Shown here: in pieces, positions 1 to 11,415 of the stretch | Layout of the letters: every line of letters starts with the position of its first letter | How positions within the stretch are numbered: the first letter of the stretch is position 1 | Origin: Vitellaria paradoxa | Taxonomy: Eukaryota; Streptophyta; Magnoliopsida; Ericales; Sapotaceae | Assembly (NCBI GenBank): GCA_019916065.1 | Contig: CM034241.1 | Span: 7,293,920-7,357,919, forward strand | Direction of reading: 5' to 3' | Length of the DNA stretch: 64,000 nucleotides | The notes under the pieces: model-generated | What the model was told of the DNA's origin: nothing | Databases searched by the model: none | The model's input: only the letters and a program-made list of their open reading frames with translations | Translations under genes and position numbers: made by a program

Positions 1-214
1 TTCTGCACTGTTATAGTAATTTTTTAATTTAAAAATTATTAAAAATTGTTAAAAATTATTAAAAGTTGTCAAAAGTTACTAAAAATTTTACCAAACACTC
101 AAAAATTGTAAAAAATTACTACTTATTTTACCAAACACCCAAAAAATTACAACAAATACCTTTTGACCCAAAAAAAACTAAAAATTATTAAAAATTGAGC
201 CTCCAAACACCCCT
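1..214 (-). repeat. MITE family F, partial copy cut by the window edge
   Basis: The AT-rich run of 'aaaaattatt'-like units ending in 'ctccaaacacccc' is, read in reverse, the same sequence as 47,489-47,817: both begin near 'aggggtgtttggagg' or 'ggggatatttagagg' and contain a shared inner 'gtgtttggtaaaataagtag' block. It is a non-coding foldback-type element. The full copy has TTA on both sides, as Tourist-like (PIF/Harbinger) MITEs do; here the right side reads 'ccccTATAA'. The left part lies outside the window. Confidence 0.55.
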
Positions 215-1265
215 ATAATTAACTTTTAAGAGGTTACCATCTGAAAATTTTCCAAGAAGGAAATAAGTAATATATATAACAATTTCAAGGCCTAGGAGCA
301 CCACTAAAAACCGAATGTTTCGTAAACTTTTTTTTTTTTTTTTTAATCGAACTTTATGACCTATTCTTTTGGCACTAGGGTCCAAACTATGGTGCTTAAT
401 ACGGACAAGAATCTGACTGCTTTCTGTCAGTCTCAGAGACTCTCTCTCACTCTGTGTGTATGTGAGAGAGAGAGAGTTTTCAGAGTTATATATATATATC
501 TGATGGCTTGTTTTTGAAGGGAGATAAGAGAGGGGCAGAGGGTGGGAGCAGAACGTTCCATCCATGCACATAAAAAAAGTTAATCAGTCTCAGCAGTGGT
601 CCAGAATCTACGCTGTTCAGGTGCTGCAGCAGCTGCCCAGCGGCCCCTGCTAATGCATGCCTCTCTACTTTAATTTATAGTGGGGTTTGAACTTCCGAAG
701 AAAGTTCGAAAAATATTAAACATTAGCGTAGAATGTGATGCGTGATTGAATTTAATTAAAAGAAAATTAAAATTTTTTTGATCTTTCAAAATTTCTTCTA
801 AAAAAATTTTGAAACTCCAGACCAAACTTATATATTACATTTACGCCCATATTGCACATGCACAATTTATGTGTAAGTTGGGATTGATATGGCATTTCAT
901 TTGCACGTGCATGACCAAACTTCGTTTAGAGTTTCAAATTATTTAAAAAAAGTTAAAAAATTTTTAATTTTTTTAATTAAATATCATCACATGTCATTTT
1001 TACGTTACTTTAAAACTAACTTATGATTTTTTTGAACCTTTTCAGAACTCCAAACACTAAGTGAAATTTAAAAAATTTACTGGAAAACCAAATTAGTATT
1101 TACCAAATTTCATAGTTTAAGCATTCTTTGGAATAGTTTAAGTATTTACGTGGTTTAAAAAATTGGGTATTACGTAAGTACATTAAATTTTAATTATTTT
1201 ATTTTTGAAATGATCGAAATTTATTTAATTGAAAAAAAATACCATATATTATCTTTCAAACTTTT
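215..1265. other. No gene seen; simple-sequence hairpin at 441-475
   Basis: AT-rich DNA without a supported gene. At 413-475 there are two small hairpins (CTGAC...GTCAG, and CTCTCTCTCAC...GTGAGAGAGAGAG) followed by a TA run at 488-500. Read on the minus strand this resembles a TATA element followed by a CT-rich leader, but any gene would lie beyond the left edge and none is visible. A 127-codon minus-strand frame at 188-571 has low-complexity composition and is not supported. Confidence 0.4.
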
Positions 1266-1269
1266 GAGC

Positions 1270-1905
1270 AGCCACTAAGTAAATTTGGACAAAAAATGAA
1301 CCAAAGGACAAAATGGTTATTTTACAGTTCAAATTTTGATTTTGTCAAAATTTTTTAACTACTAAAAATATGTTAATAAATATTTTGAAGCCTTGCAAGA
1401 TAGAAAAATACAAAGCTTGGGATATAAAAGAAATATGAATTTGGGTCAAGAACATGTTTTGGAATAAAATGATAACTTTATTGTTTGAGTTCAAATCAGA
1501 CCAAAATTTGCTTAACTATTATGAAACATGTAAATAAATATTGTTTTTTAGCATTTTGGCATTCAAGTTCCGAGGTAAAATTATCATTTTATAACTCAAG
1601 TTTGAGTTCTTGAGTTTAAATAAAATTTACTTAGATATGAAAAAAAACATGTCGATGAATATTTTTTTAATTACTTTGTGAATCTTGAATTGTGGATGTC
1701 AACAAAAAAAAAAAAAAAAATTGGCTAGAGGGTAAAATTGTCATTTTACAGTTTGAGTTTGGATGTGACCGAAATTTATTAAACTATTAAAGACATGTTG
1801 TTTATTATTTTTTAATCTTTTGAGAAACTCAAAATACAAATCTGAATAAAAAAATTAACCAGAAATCAAAATGATCATTTTACAATCCGAGAGAGTAATT
1901 AAGAT
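1270..1905. repeat. Degenerate tandem array, unit about 110-157 bp
   Basis: The motif 'aaaatgrtcattttacag' recurs near 1,311, 1,467, 1,577, 1,734 and 1,869. Each time it is followed by a 'gagtttggat..gaccaaaatttattaaactatta' type stretch, 'acatgttaataaatattttt' and 'gaaactcaaaatacaaa'. Spacings of about 156, 110, 157 and 135 bp show an old tandem repeat with indels. The same organisation recurs at 55,850-57,010. No coding potential is seen. Confidence 0.6.
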
Positions 1906-2930
1906 AGTTTGTGAAAGTAAAGTTGCTAATTTTTTTAATAAAATTATAATTGGATTAAAATAAAATTTCATTACTTAAATTGGAAAATACATATTTTCAT
2001 TTTATAATGCGAAAGCAATTGTTCTTAGAAAATAGTATTTCAATTTTTTATTTTCATATTAGACACAAGAATTCAACAATCTAAAAACTTTTAAGTAGTC
2101 GTCGCATTATGAATTCAAACATCTTCAAAATATATATATATATATTTATTTTTCAAGTCGTACACTTTTATCCATTGATCATTATTTGCTCGGGAGAAAA
2201 GTCATGAGAGCATCGGCCCCGCTAGACCTATATTGGAATGAGCTCTATCCCTTGGCTTTTGTAGTAGTGAATGATTGGGTTCTTAACAAGTGGGAGATCG
2301 GAAAGTTAAGGGCCTTTCTCTTAACAAAATATAGAGGAATTATGAGTCCACTCATCTGAGCCGCTCATTTGTGTGATTTAAGCAGATGGAGGGTTAGATT
2401 GGATGGACTAATTTGATCTACCGACGGATTTAAAAGAGAGTCCAAATTTCCAGCACACTTGCATGTCTCCTTACAATGATTTAAATTTTAAAAGATATGT
2501 GCTGTTCGAGGAGGGGTTCGATTGATAAAATTTTATGTCTTCTAATAGTCACTAATTCGAACTAGTGAACTGATATAACTCATCTAAAAAAAATATGATA
2601 AACCATAATTTCTAAATCAAAATTTAGAGTATTTGGCAGTGGTAGTCAGCGAAGTTACACCAAATTTAAAATTATCTCTCTCTCTCTCTCTACCGGTCTC
2701 TCATTGTGAATTTTTGTCTCTCTCCGTTGCTTTTTCTCGTCAACGTCACAATTTGCAACAAAGCCCGAAATAAAATTGATATTACTTTGGTGAGATGTAC
2801 TCTGGTACTTGTTTGTTTGGTTTTTTTTTTTTTTTTTTTTTGATTTGTTAATTTGCATTGTTACCAAATGACTAACGTGACTTTAATCTCAATTTCAAAT
2901 CAACAAATTCACTTGCATAGGTATATGTTT
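1906..2930. other. No gene seen; CT microsatellite at about 2,677-2,694
   Basis: Mostly AT-rich spacer with a (TA)n run near 2,130-2,145, a short GC-richer patch at 2,200-2,460 without a convincing reading frame, a (CT)n run near 2,680 and a 20-plus T run at 2,821-2,842. Nothing here supports a gene. Confidence 0.4.
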
Positions 2931-3231
2931 TTTTTTATGAAGATCAAAGTCAACTAACCAACTCGAAAGTTGGTCTGTCGATTGAGGTTATATGGAACAC
3001 ACACACATCTAACTCCCGATGTGGGAGTAAACTCCCAAAGAGATTACTAGACACTCCTTGCATCTAAGCCCGAGGTGCAGAGCAGCCCATGAAAAGTAGT
3101 GAGGTTCAACACTGAGAAGTCGAAATTTATTTTTTTTTATGAAGACTAAAGTCAACAAACCAACTCAAAAGTTGGTTAACCGACTGAGGTTAAATGGAAC
3201 ACACACACACCCAACTCTTGACGTGGGAGCA
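2931..3231. repeat. Pair of ~105-bp direct repeats around a ~100-bp core
   Basis: Two direct copies begin at 2,931 and about 3,131 (T run, then 'atgaag'). Both run through 'gtcaac..accaactc.aaagttgg', 'aacacacacac' and 'ccaactc..gacgtgggag'. The offset is about 202 bp. The pair could be two adjacent insertions of one short repeat, or a miniature terminal-repeat element. I see no primer-binding site to decide. Confidence 0.55.
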
Positions 3232-3589
3232 GCATAGTTATATGCTTAAGATCAATAAATCCGAACTCAATTTCAAATCAATGAATGCTTTGTCATTCAT
3301 TAGCTCAATTCTAATTCGATGAATTTAAGATCAGTGATACCTATGTTACTTAATCTCTCTATCTCTTCCTTTCTCTCTTTGACTCTCTTCTCTCTCGTGT
3401 GTGTCCTTTTTTTTTTCTTTTTACTATGTTGTATCGACCAAATGCTCTTTGATACTTTTTGAATCACGATTTCTGTTGGTGAGTGTTTCACGAGAATTTG
3501 ATTTTCTGTTGGTGAGTGTTTCCGAATTCGATAACTCCAACGATATTCCTAAAGATTATGCATCCAATGATGGCTGAGCTGCAAGCTTA

Positions 3590-4870
3590 TATTCTTACAG
3601 TAAGCATGGAGTTTGATACATTGGACCGCGTATTTAAGTTTTAGAGAAGTCTATGAGCAAAAAATGGGTTTTGATGTGAGGAAAGAATACTGTAATAAGA
3701 ACAAAAAAAAATTAAAGTGATTACAAGTTGATTTTGATTTTATTTTATTTTATTTTTTGTCATAAGGAGGGTTTTAAAAGACAAAAGAAAGATAATGTTG
3801 ACATCATCCATCACAAATTAAATGTGATAATCAATTGCAATTCGATACAAAAAGTCTCCTTAAATAGAGAGTAGAAAATAGGTAATGAAGACTTTGCAGA
3901 GGAACACAATCATTTCTTACCTTTCAAAAAAAAAAAAAGAAAAAAATAATCATGAGTTACAACCTCCAAAAATTAGTCATATGCTAAAGTCACATAGAGA
4001 GTTCCGAAAAACTTACCTTAGAAATTGAATTGACTTCCGATTCAAGTTTACTCCTACGGCAACATAAGAGTTAATAAATAAAGAAATTGGTGGTAACACT
4101 AAATTGAAGTTTGTTACTGAGAATCAAAAAACATAATTAAGATCCTAGAGAAGGATAGACATGGCACTTGGGAAGCGTGGGAGTGTCTTGATATATTTTA
4201 AGAAGCGAAATAATACGGTTGAGTCAAAATTTTATTATGCACATTAGCTCAATGGTGAAGACTTAGTCACTAGTATATTTGGATCGATACTAGAATAGTT
4301 ACTGATTATGTTGTCTTTGATGATATTATAATTTTTTATACACTATTTAGCATTAAAAAAGAGTTAAGATCGCCATATATATTTACTAGATCTAACAAAT
4401 ACAAGTAGATAGTGACTTTTGGGGTTGCCTTTTATATGATGAGATTGTTGAATCTTTCAAAAGTAATTTTTCGAGACGTTTCTAAATGCACATGGTAGCA
4501 AGAATCCTCAAACAATTTTTATTAATGAAGATGCAACGATGGCAAATGCGTTACAGATGGTGTGGCCAAGCATATATTATGCATTGTGCAGTTGGCACCT
4601 TATAGAATATGGAATCAAGCATTTAACTTTAATACATGAAGGATAAGTTTATTTTTTACACAAACTTCAAATGGTGCATGTATGAATATGTAGATGAGGA
4701 AGAATTTGGTAATGAATGCAAGAAATATGTAAAAGAGACTACAATTTGAATTAGTATCGTTAGTTGACTCGTATATAAAAAATATTTTTATATGGATGAA
4801 CCGACTTTTACTGACAACCACACGATTTAACAACTCCATGATGATGAAATCACCACGAACTAAATCCAAG
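3590..4870 (+). pseudogene. FAR1-related / MULE-type transposase remnant
   Basis: Two stretches match the FAR1/FHY3 family, itself derived from Mutator-like transposases. At about 3,606-3,705 the plus strand encodes MEFDTLD, then (after a stop) a FAR1 DNA-binding-like REVYEQKMGFDVRKEYCNKN. At about 4,525-4,640 it encodes INEDATMANALQMVWP followed by a CSWHL motif, matching the transposase-domain signature usually written 'TDxDxAMxxAI..VxPxxxHRxCxWHI'. A downstream piece around 4,655-4,740 (KWCMYEYVDEEEF-like in a shifted frame) is also family-like. Stops and frameshifts separate the pieces, and no SWIM zinc finger is readable. Known: family members are light-signalling factors or active MULE transposases. 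Inferred: this copy is a dead transposon gene, since no terminal inverted repeats were found. Confidence 0.65.
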
Positions 4871-4879
4871 ATCCGCAAA

Positions 4880-5676
4880 TATTGGCCTTCGACGAATATG
4901 TCTGTAATACCTTGGAAATTAAAATTTTGATAAACAAATTTTATTTGATTTTGTAATGAATTTAAATTTTATGCAAGCTAGAAATTTGATTATTAAAAAA
5001 ATATTTAGAAATAATTAATCTACGTTATATTAAAATTTTTATACATTAAAATTTATTTGGAACAATAAAGTGTTTTGAAAAATGTGTTGGAGCCAAACAA
5101 TACCCAACTCATTTATCCATTCATTTGATATATCTATTTACCCATTTAAATTAATTTGAATATCCCCTTAACCCATTTTGTAACCCAATTTGATGACCTA
5201 AATTCCAAAATACTCAATCACTTATGTGAGGCAATCCACCATGGTCAACTTTAGATAAAGGGAAAAGAGGTACCCGGAGCGTTGAGCAAATGAGACTGAG
5301 GATCGAGTAGGGACGGACTAACTCTATCACCTAGATTGTAGTCTAGGTGGCTTACTCAAAAAAATCTTTTTGTAGTTTAATTTTATTTTTTAGATTTATT
5401 CCAATTAAAATTTTTCTAACCCAGAATCTTCTGTAACTCCATCTTTTGTCGTTTCTTTTCATCTATGACAAAACAAAAACGAGGAATAATTAAACTTAAG
5501 CACCTTGACTCAGACAAGGTTCTCATTCCGACTTGCTGTAAAGTAGTCGAACACCATCTAGTGAAAGGTAAATGTCTTTCTCATTACCAATCTAAATTAT
5601 TGGCCTAGCTTTAATGTAAGTGGATCCAACAAGAACAAAAATCAAAATAGAAGATGTGATGACTAAGAATTTCCAA
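4880..5676. other. No gene seen; 22-nt perfect hairpin at 5,328-5,349
   Basis: AT-rich DNA with no supported frame. A perfect 8-bp stem (CACCTAGA / TCTAGGTG, 6-nt loop) lies at 5,328-5,349. It is not followed by a T run, so a terminator reading has no support. Confidence 0.4.
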
Positions 5677-6935
5677 TGCAAGAGGACTCTGCTATCAATT
5701 TTACTATGTCTGGACCTAATAAGTTTTTCTTGTTGAGTCAAATTAAGCCGCAAGCTCCACTCCTGATGGTGCCCTTCCGTCAATTCCTTTAAGTTTTAGC
5801 CTTTTGACCATACACCCCCCGTAACCCAAAAAATTTGATTTATCATAAAGTGTCAATGGAGTCCTAAAAGAAATATCTGCTGATCCCTGGTTGATATTAT
5901 TTATGGTTGAGACTACCGTATCTAATCATCTTCGAGCCGCCAACTTTTATTTTTAATTAGTGAAAATATCCTTAGCAAATGCTTTTGCAGTAGTTCATCT
6001 TTCATAAATTCAAGAATTTCACCTTTAACTATAAAATACGAATACCTCTGACTGTCCTTATTAATCATTACTTCGATCCCAAAGGCTAACGTAATAAGAT
6101 TGAAATCCTATGATATTATCCCATGCCAATGTATCCAGAGCGTAGACTTGCTTTGAGCACTTTAATTTCTTCAAAGAAACAGTGCCAAAGGCACGACCTG
6201 GCCAATTAAAGCCAAAAGTGTATCGTCGGTAGAAGGGACGAGATGATCGTTGCACACCCAAGGATAGACCGGCCAACCCACCCCAAAGTCTAACTACGAG
6301 TTTTTTAACTGTAACAACTTAAATATATGCTATTGGAGCTGGAATTATTGCGGTTGCTAGCACTAGACTTGCCCTCCAATGGATCCTCGTTAAGGGATTT
6401 AGGTTGTACTCATTCTAGTTACCAGAATCAATGAGCCCGGTATTATTATTTTTTGTCACTACCTCCTCGTGTTAGGATTGGATAATTTGTGCACCTACTG
6501 CCTTCCTTAGATGTGGTAGCTGTTTCTTAGCCTCCCTATTTGGAATTGAACCCTAATTCTTTGTCACCCGTCACCACCATAGTAAGCCACTATCCTACCA
6601 TCGAAAGTTAATAGGGCAGAAATTTGAATGATCTGTAGTCGGTACGAAAGCCATGCGATCCGTAAAGTTATCATGAACCATCAGAGCAACGGAACAAGCC
6701 CACGTTGACCTTTTATCTAGTAAATGCATTCCTTCCAGAAGTCAAGATTTGTTGCACATATTAGCTATAGAATTACTACGATTATCTCAGTAGGAGATGC
6801 CATCAAACAATTTATAACTGATTTAATGAGCCATTCACAGTTTCACAGTCTGAATTAGTTCATACTTACACTTGCATGGCTTAATCTTTGAGACAAGCAT
6901 ATGACTACTAGAAGAATCAACTAGGTAGCATTCCT
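5677..6935 (-). pseudogene. 18S rRNA fragment (5' two-thirds), decayed
   Basis: Read in reverse complement this is nuclear small-subunit rRNA. Universal landmarks are present: the primer site 'ccgtcaattcctttaagttt' at 5,777-5,796, the 530-loop complement near 6,331-6,360 ('tattggagctggaatta', then 'ttgcggttgct' where functional genes have CCGCGGCTGCT), and the extreme 5' end 'aactaggtagcattcctt' at about 6,919-6,936. The match starts abruptly near 5,677, roughly 1.2 kb into the 18S gene, so the 3' third is missing. Many differences are C-to-T or G-to-A at CpG or CpNpG sites, as expected of methylated, non-functional rDNA. Frames in this interval are shadows of rRNA sequence. It is an orphan rDNA insertion and not a working gene. 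Confidence 0.92.
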
Positions 6936-7890
6936 TCATGACGTTGGCACCACATGAGCCCATCTAAACTAGTTAGAGGGACAAAGACAGGCACAATCGT
7001 TGTATGCATTAAGCGATGAATGCTTTGTAGGTACACGTCAGAAATATAATGTGCACCATTCAAAAGTTTTGCATCTGAGAGCTCAAGTAACAACCTAAGT
7101 GCCATGATTGCAATGCGACGAGGCAAAGTGTTCAAGGAGCACGGGCAGTACTTCTACATCAACCTAACGCCACAAAGTGGTGACAAGCAAAAATTGGGAC
7201 TTATCTATGGTCAATTTTCGGCACATGAGGTATGCAACACAGGAACACCAACACACTCAAGGCATGAATTGCTCTTGAAGCATTGATTGAAGGGGAATAG
7301 ACGAGAGAAGTTCATTGCACGAGCAGGGATCCAACCAACGTGCACAATTCCATCACCACTCACACACCATGACGTACATTGTGTAATAACTCTCCCCCAA
7401 CCAAAACACACCTTGACGAACTACGAGAGTAGCCCTCCAAGCATGAAAAGATATTAAGGGAAAGCGAAGCCAGCCCTACTTGGTGCGAGAATAAGTCGAG
7501 TCGACTAGTGGCAATGAGCGAAGTCCCGGACATTCAAGAGGACACTTCGAGCATTGATAATTCATCAAGTTAGCTGTGTCTCGAATAAAGCCCTTGGTTT
7601 GCCCACGCCCTAAGCCGACCATTCTGACAAGGGACAATTGTCAATTCCAAGCATTTCATATCTGGCGAGCCGACTAGTGACAATGAACAAAACCCTAGAC
7701 TTTCCGAAGATACTTCAAGCTGATAATATTATTCAAGCTGCCTCTGCCCCGATTGAAGCCCAAAGATTGCCACGCCACAAGCCGACTGCCCACGAAAGGA
7801 ATAACGATCAATTCTGAGCATTGTTATATCTGGTGGGTGCGTGTCTTAGCTTATGCCTCGGCACTCTCTTACTAACTCTGGTGGGTGCAT
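6936..7890 (-). other. Probable 5' external transcribed spacer of the same rDNA fragment
   Basis: This stretch directly abuts the 18S 5' end in the order expected of an rDNA unit read on the minus strand, and it is clearly more GC-rich than its flanks. Plant 5' ETS regions commonly carry subrepeats, and two tandem copies are seen at 7,498-7,666 and 7,667-7,835. A short motif 'tctggtgggtgc' is repeated near 7,830 and 7,877. The ETS assignment rests on position, composition and repeats, because spacer sequence is not conserved enough to recognise directly. The right limit, near the T/G homopolymer at 7,896-7,913, is approximate. Confidence 0.6.
7498..7835. repeat. Two ~169-bp tandem subrepeats in the rDNA spacer
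   Basis: Unit 1 (7,498-7,666) and unit 2 (7,667-7,835) both start 'gag.cgactagtg.caatga', share 'gcccaa/gcccttgg..tgcccacgcc..aagccgac' in the middle and end 'caattc..agcat...atatctgg'. They are diverged, so the duplication is old, and it fits ETS subrepeats as known in many plants. Confidence 0.65.
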
Positions 7891-7913
7891 GCCCATTTTT
7901 TTTTGGGGGGGGG

Positions 7914-8329
7914 CGTATGTAAATTGTGGGCGGCTTTAACTAAAAAAGGCATTAATTGTTCTTTAAGATATAAAGTAAGATACTTCACTATGTTTGAACA
8001 CAACATATACATATACCTGTGTAGATAGATACGCTTGCCCTTCAAGTTATAAATTAGAAATTTATTATGTTTGCATACACACAACAGATTTGTATACTTA
8101 TAGGATTTTATAGTGTAATCTTTTATACATTCCAGTAAAAAAAGCACATGTTCACACCTTATTTAATTTAAAAATTTTTAACAAAAATATTTAGTTTGAA
8201 ACATAAATAAATAATCTATATACTACTAATCTTTTAATTGATTATATTTATAAAAATGTATTAAAATTAATTGTCATATACAAATTTGCACAATAATAAT
8301 AAAAAATAAAAAAATTAGCTGATAGTTTC
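7914..8329. other. No gene seen
   Basis: AT-rich spacer starting at a T8G9 homopolymer junction (7,897-7,913). The single long minus-strand frame (7,872-8,147) has no recognisable domain and low-complexity composition. Confidence 0.4.
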
Positions 8330-9120
8330 TTTTTTTTTTTAAAAAAGATAAGAAAGAATTAATTAATAAATATAAAATACAAAATTATTGTGGCATATCC
8401 CTGATAATACATTAATCGCACAAACCACTTACTATCTACAATAACAAAATAACTAGCAAAATAGACTAGAGCAATAAGTAAAAATTCAACCAAATAGGTG
8501 TTGATAATTCATCAAAGTGCCTAGGCACAAAGATGTCCAAACAAAACCTAATAGAAAATTTTCTAACCAAATATAAGAAAAAACCAGGACGCAAAAGAAA
8601 CAATGCCACCAAAAGAATTAAAGCAGCAACAAGGCTGCATCACAAGACCATCGACTTTTTTTTTTTTTTGGTTTCCTCGTTATTCGACCTTTTCCTCTCA
8701 CCAGCCATATGCAAGAATAGTCAAGCAACAATACTCAGCCACAGCCACCCAAAATTGAAGTATCAATAAAATCGAATAGCAGCAAACCAAGAGGCGACTG
8801 GCAATTACATGAGTCAGACCAGCAATCCATGAGAAGAGAAAACATGGAATCAAAAGGACCAGCAAGTCACGGCATATCAGGAAGATAGGAGAACCAAAGT
8901 CCGATAACGGCACAATAACAAAGCAGCAACATCACATGGCACAAGTACACGCAAGCCATACAGGTCGGGACTCCAAACCACCTAAAGAAGAACAAAAACA
9001 CAGCAACCAGAAACAAAAGAAAGGAAAGCAGGGAAAGAAGGGAGAGGGAGAAAAGAGAAAGATGAAAGGGAGGGAACCAAAACATAAAGCCTGATCCAGG
9101 AGCATGATCCAAAAACTTTT
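8330..9120 (-). mobile_element. LINE-like 3' untranslated tail with poly(A)
   Basis: On the minus strand the sequence is G/T-rich with repeated 'tggttgctgtg' and 'ttgctgctttgttattgtg' style motifs, runs into AT-rich DNA and ends in an A-rich tract (T run at 8,330-8,340 on the plus strand). This is the texture of plant L1 LINE 3' ends and resembles the tail of the LINE at 50,140-51,330. No zf-RVT or reverse-transcriptase residues are readable, so the call depends on composition and the poly(A) end. Frames seen on both strands here have no domain. Confidence 0.35.
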
Positions 9121-10551
9121 TACATATTGGAAAAAAGTTTGATTTTTTATTTTTTTACAAAAAATAACACTATAAGGGTAATATCCTAGTGGCATTTATT
9201 AATTTATTCAATTTATAATTTTTATTTATTTTTTGAACTTTGAAATAATGTTTTCTTAAATTTAAATTATTTTTTAAATTTGAAAATTAATGAATATAAC
9301 ACTACATTCACAAGAAAAAAAATATTTATTATATTAAAAATATATAAATTTAGTAAGAATACCATATAAATAATTGCACATATGTTATAAAATTTTTCAG
9401 TTGCAATCAATAATTAAATGTATTAATACCAAATTATAAGAGTTAAAATTTATATAGCTTTGAGAAATTTTTGTGAGGTTTTTATTTCTTTTTTTTTAAG
9501 AATTTTTCCTTAATCTTACTATTTTTATCTTAAAATAAGAAAAAAATAATGAGAAATTGTTAAAATTGAATCATTTATAATAAAATAAATAAAATAGTGT
9601 AGTAAAAGGAAAAGGGGTGGATGTAACTAAGTTACACATTTACTATTCAAAAGAAAAGAATGTAAATAATCTATTAAAAATTAGTATTTATTTAGAATAA
9701 CAAAACTTTTTAATTAGTAAAACCCTAATCTTATCAAATACTCAAACCCTATTGCTGAAATTTTAATTTTGAAGAAAAATTAGAAGATTGAAAATAAACT
9801 TGGAAAAAGTTAAAAAAATATTTTGGAACGTTGAATAATTCAACTGAAATGTTGAATACGAAAGTTTACATGAGAAGATGAAAGATTTTTAAATAATGAG
9901 TTAGAGTGTTTTGAGATACAATTAAATTTATTTGAAAAGAGGAAGGTATTATAGTCTAAATTTTTTTTTTGCATACTTTCATACTTTTAAATTGATTGTT
10001 AACTTTAGAGTCCTTAGAGATTAGTCGAGTTACGTGCAAATTGGCTCAAACACCTTGAATTTAAAAAAAAAAAAGTAGTATAGATTAGATGTATAACGCA
10101 TAGACATCAGATAATAAATATTTTGTGATCTGTTAGCTAGGTTATTAATTATATATTTCAACTTTGTTAAGTTATTTTTAATTGTTGAAGTGTGAAAAAT
10201 ATAAATGGAATAACTAAAAAAAGTTAATTTACAAAATAACGGATTTGTGACTAAAATATTAAAAACCACATGCCAGATTGGCACAAGCTCGATATGCCCA
10301 TTGTGCACCCCCTACTAAATCTAATATTTATTTCACCATTGACTTCATCATTTATGTACAAACAAATCTAGTGAATTTTGCTCAAAAATATTTGTTATTT
10401 AGGCCTATTACGTTTGGTTTGAAATCAACCTACACCAGCGTGACTCTTTACTTTGTTTTGCAAAGTTTGAAACTTTGAAGAACCCAAATATTGGGTAATG
10501 TTGACAAATTCATCACACACACACATGCACACACACACGGAATTAATTTCT
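9121..10551. other. No gene seen
   Basis: Very AT-rich spacer with homopolymer runs. Frames around 10,030-10,478 occur on both strands with no recognisable domain. A CA/AC run lies at 10,515-10,540. Confidence 0.45.
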
Positions 10552-10700
10552 CATCATTAACTTAGTAATCCAACTTTACAAAAATCACTGAAAATTTTTA
10601 AAAATATTTAAAAATTTTTAAAAATTATTTATTTTTTATTTCGCTGCACAAAATTATAAACCCACAAATTATCTCATTTTTTATCACTTCAAATGCACCC
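10552..10700 (-). repeat. MITE family B copy 1
   Basis: Ends 'tcattttttatcacttcaaatgcaccc' (shown in shortened form) and contains 'ctgaaaatttttaaaaat' and 'cacaaaattataaaccca'. The same order is found at 59,305-59,457 and, reversed, at 61,896-62,038. Non-coding foldback-type element with termini of the 'gtgtgtttggagtgataaaa' kind. Confidence 0.5.
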
Positions 10701-10964
10701 AATATTGTAACAATTTCAGTTACTACAGCACAACTACAATAAATATAAACCTTATCAAATCAGACTTCAATAATTAAATTATAAAAGAAAGGTTAAGTAA
10801 AGTTATTAAGTATTGACTTAGAAGGTGTTTTCAGATATTAAAGTTGTAATACAATTTCAAAATTCTAAAGTTGCATCATAGGTGGAGGCTTACTATAGGT
10901 ATTTTTTGGAAAGATGATATGCAAATCTAAGATCCTTAATCCGTTTTCGAAACCCCTATTGGAG

Positions 10965-11111
10965 TGCACTAAAGAGACTAATCAAGGAGAGATATTCAAA
11001 GAAGATTTGATACCTTGTTTGGAAGCACCATGCAGGTATGCACTGAAGAGAGTGATCAAGGGGAGATATTCAAAGAGGATTTGATACCTTGTTTGGAAGC
11101 ACCATGCAGGT
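10965..11111. repeat. Two ~73-bp tandem copies
   Basis: Copies at 10,965-11,037 and 11,039-11,111 share 'gatattcaaagaagattt' or its near match and 'taccttgtttggaagcacc', with an exact period of 74 bp and only a few differences. The duplication is fairly recent. The minus-strand frame across it (10,982-11,215) repeats accordingly and has no recognised domain. Confidence 0.8.
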
Positions 11112-11415
11112 TGGTAGGTAGCAGAAGGGCGAGGCTGCCAACCGGGACAAGCTTTTCGGTTGATTTTATTTAAAGTTGCCTTATAATATGTCATTATTAG
11201 GGAGTGGGTTGTCACCTAAAACTAGCTTAATCATGATTGTAGGAAAGTGAAAATTGTTTTGACTTTTGGGTACCAATGAAAAAGACTACCTTTTATTTGG
11301 CAAAGTATTGAATTTAATTAAATTAATTTGTCAAATCCGGGCAAAGGTAAAGCTGGTGCCCCTTCCACTGGCAGCAAGTTTATGTCAACTGGGGACAAAG
11401 GTGGTGGGGCATAAG

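Noticed and set aside
413..430. miR156-like reading of 'ctgactgctttctgtcag'
   Set aside because: Resemblance to a mature miRNA is partial, the stem is 5 bp, and no precursor fold-back with a star strand is visible.
188..571. 127-codon minus-strand frame
   Set aside because: Low-complexity composition crossing CT and TA microsatellites and a T run; no domain.
5328..5349. Transcription terminator hairpin
   Set aside because: No T run follows, and this terminator type is not relevant to plant nuclear genes.
6061..7411. Several frames on both strands inside the rDNA fragment
   Set aside because: They translate 18S rRNA or spacer sequence and are not protein-coding.
8533..9195. Frames on both strands, some with membrane-like stretches
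   Set aside because: Pyrimidine- or purine-rich LINE-tail sequence; the hydrophobic look comes from T-rich codons.
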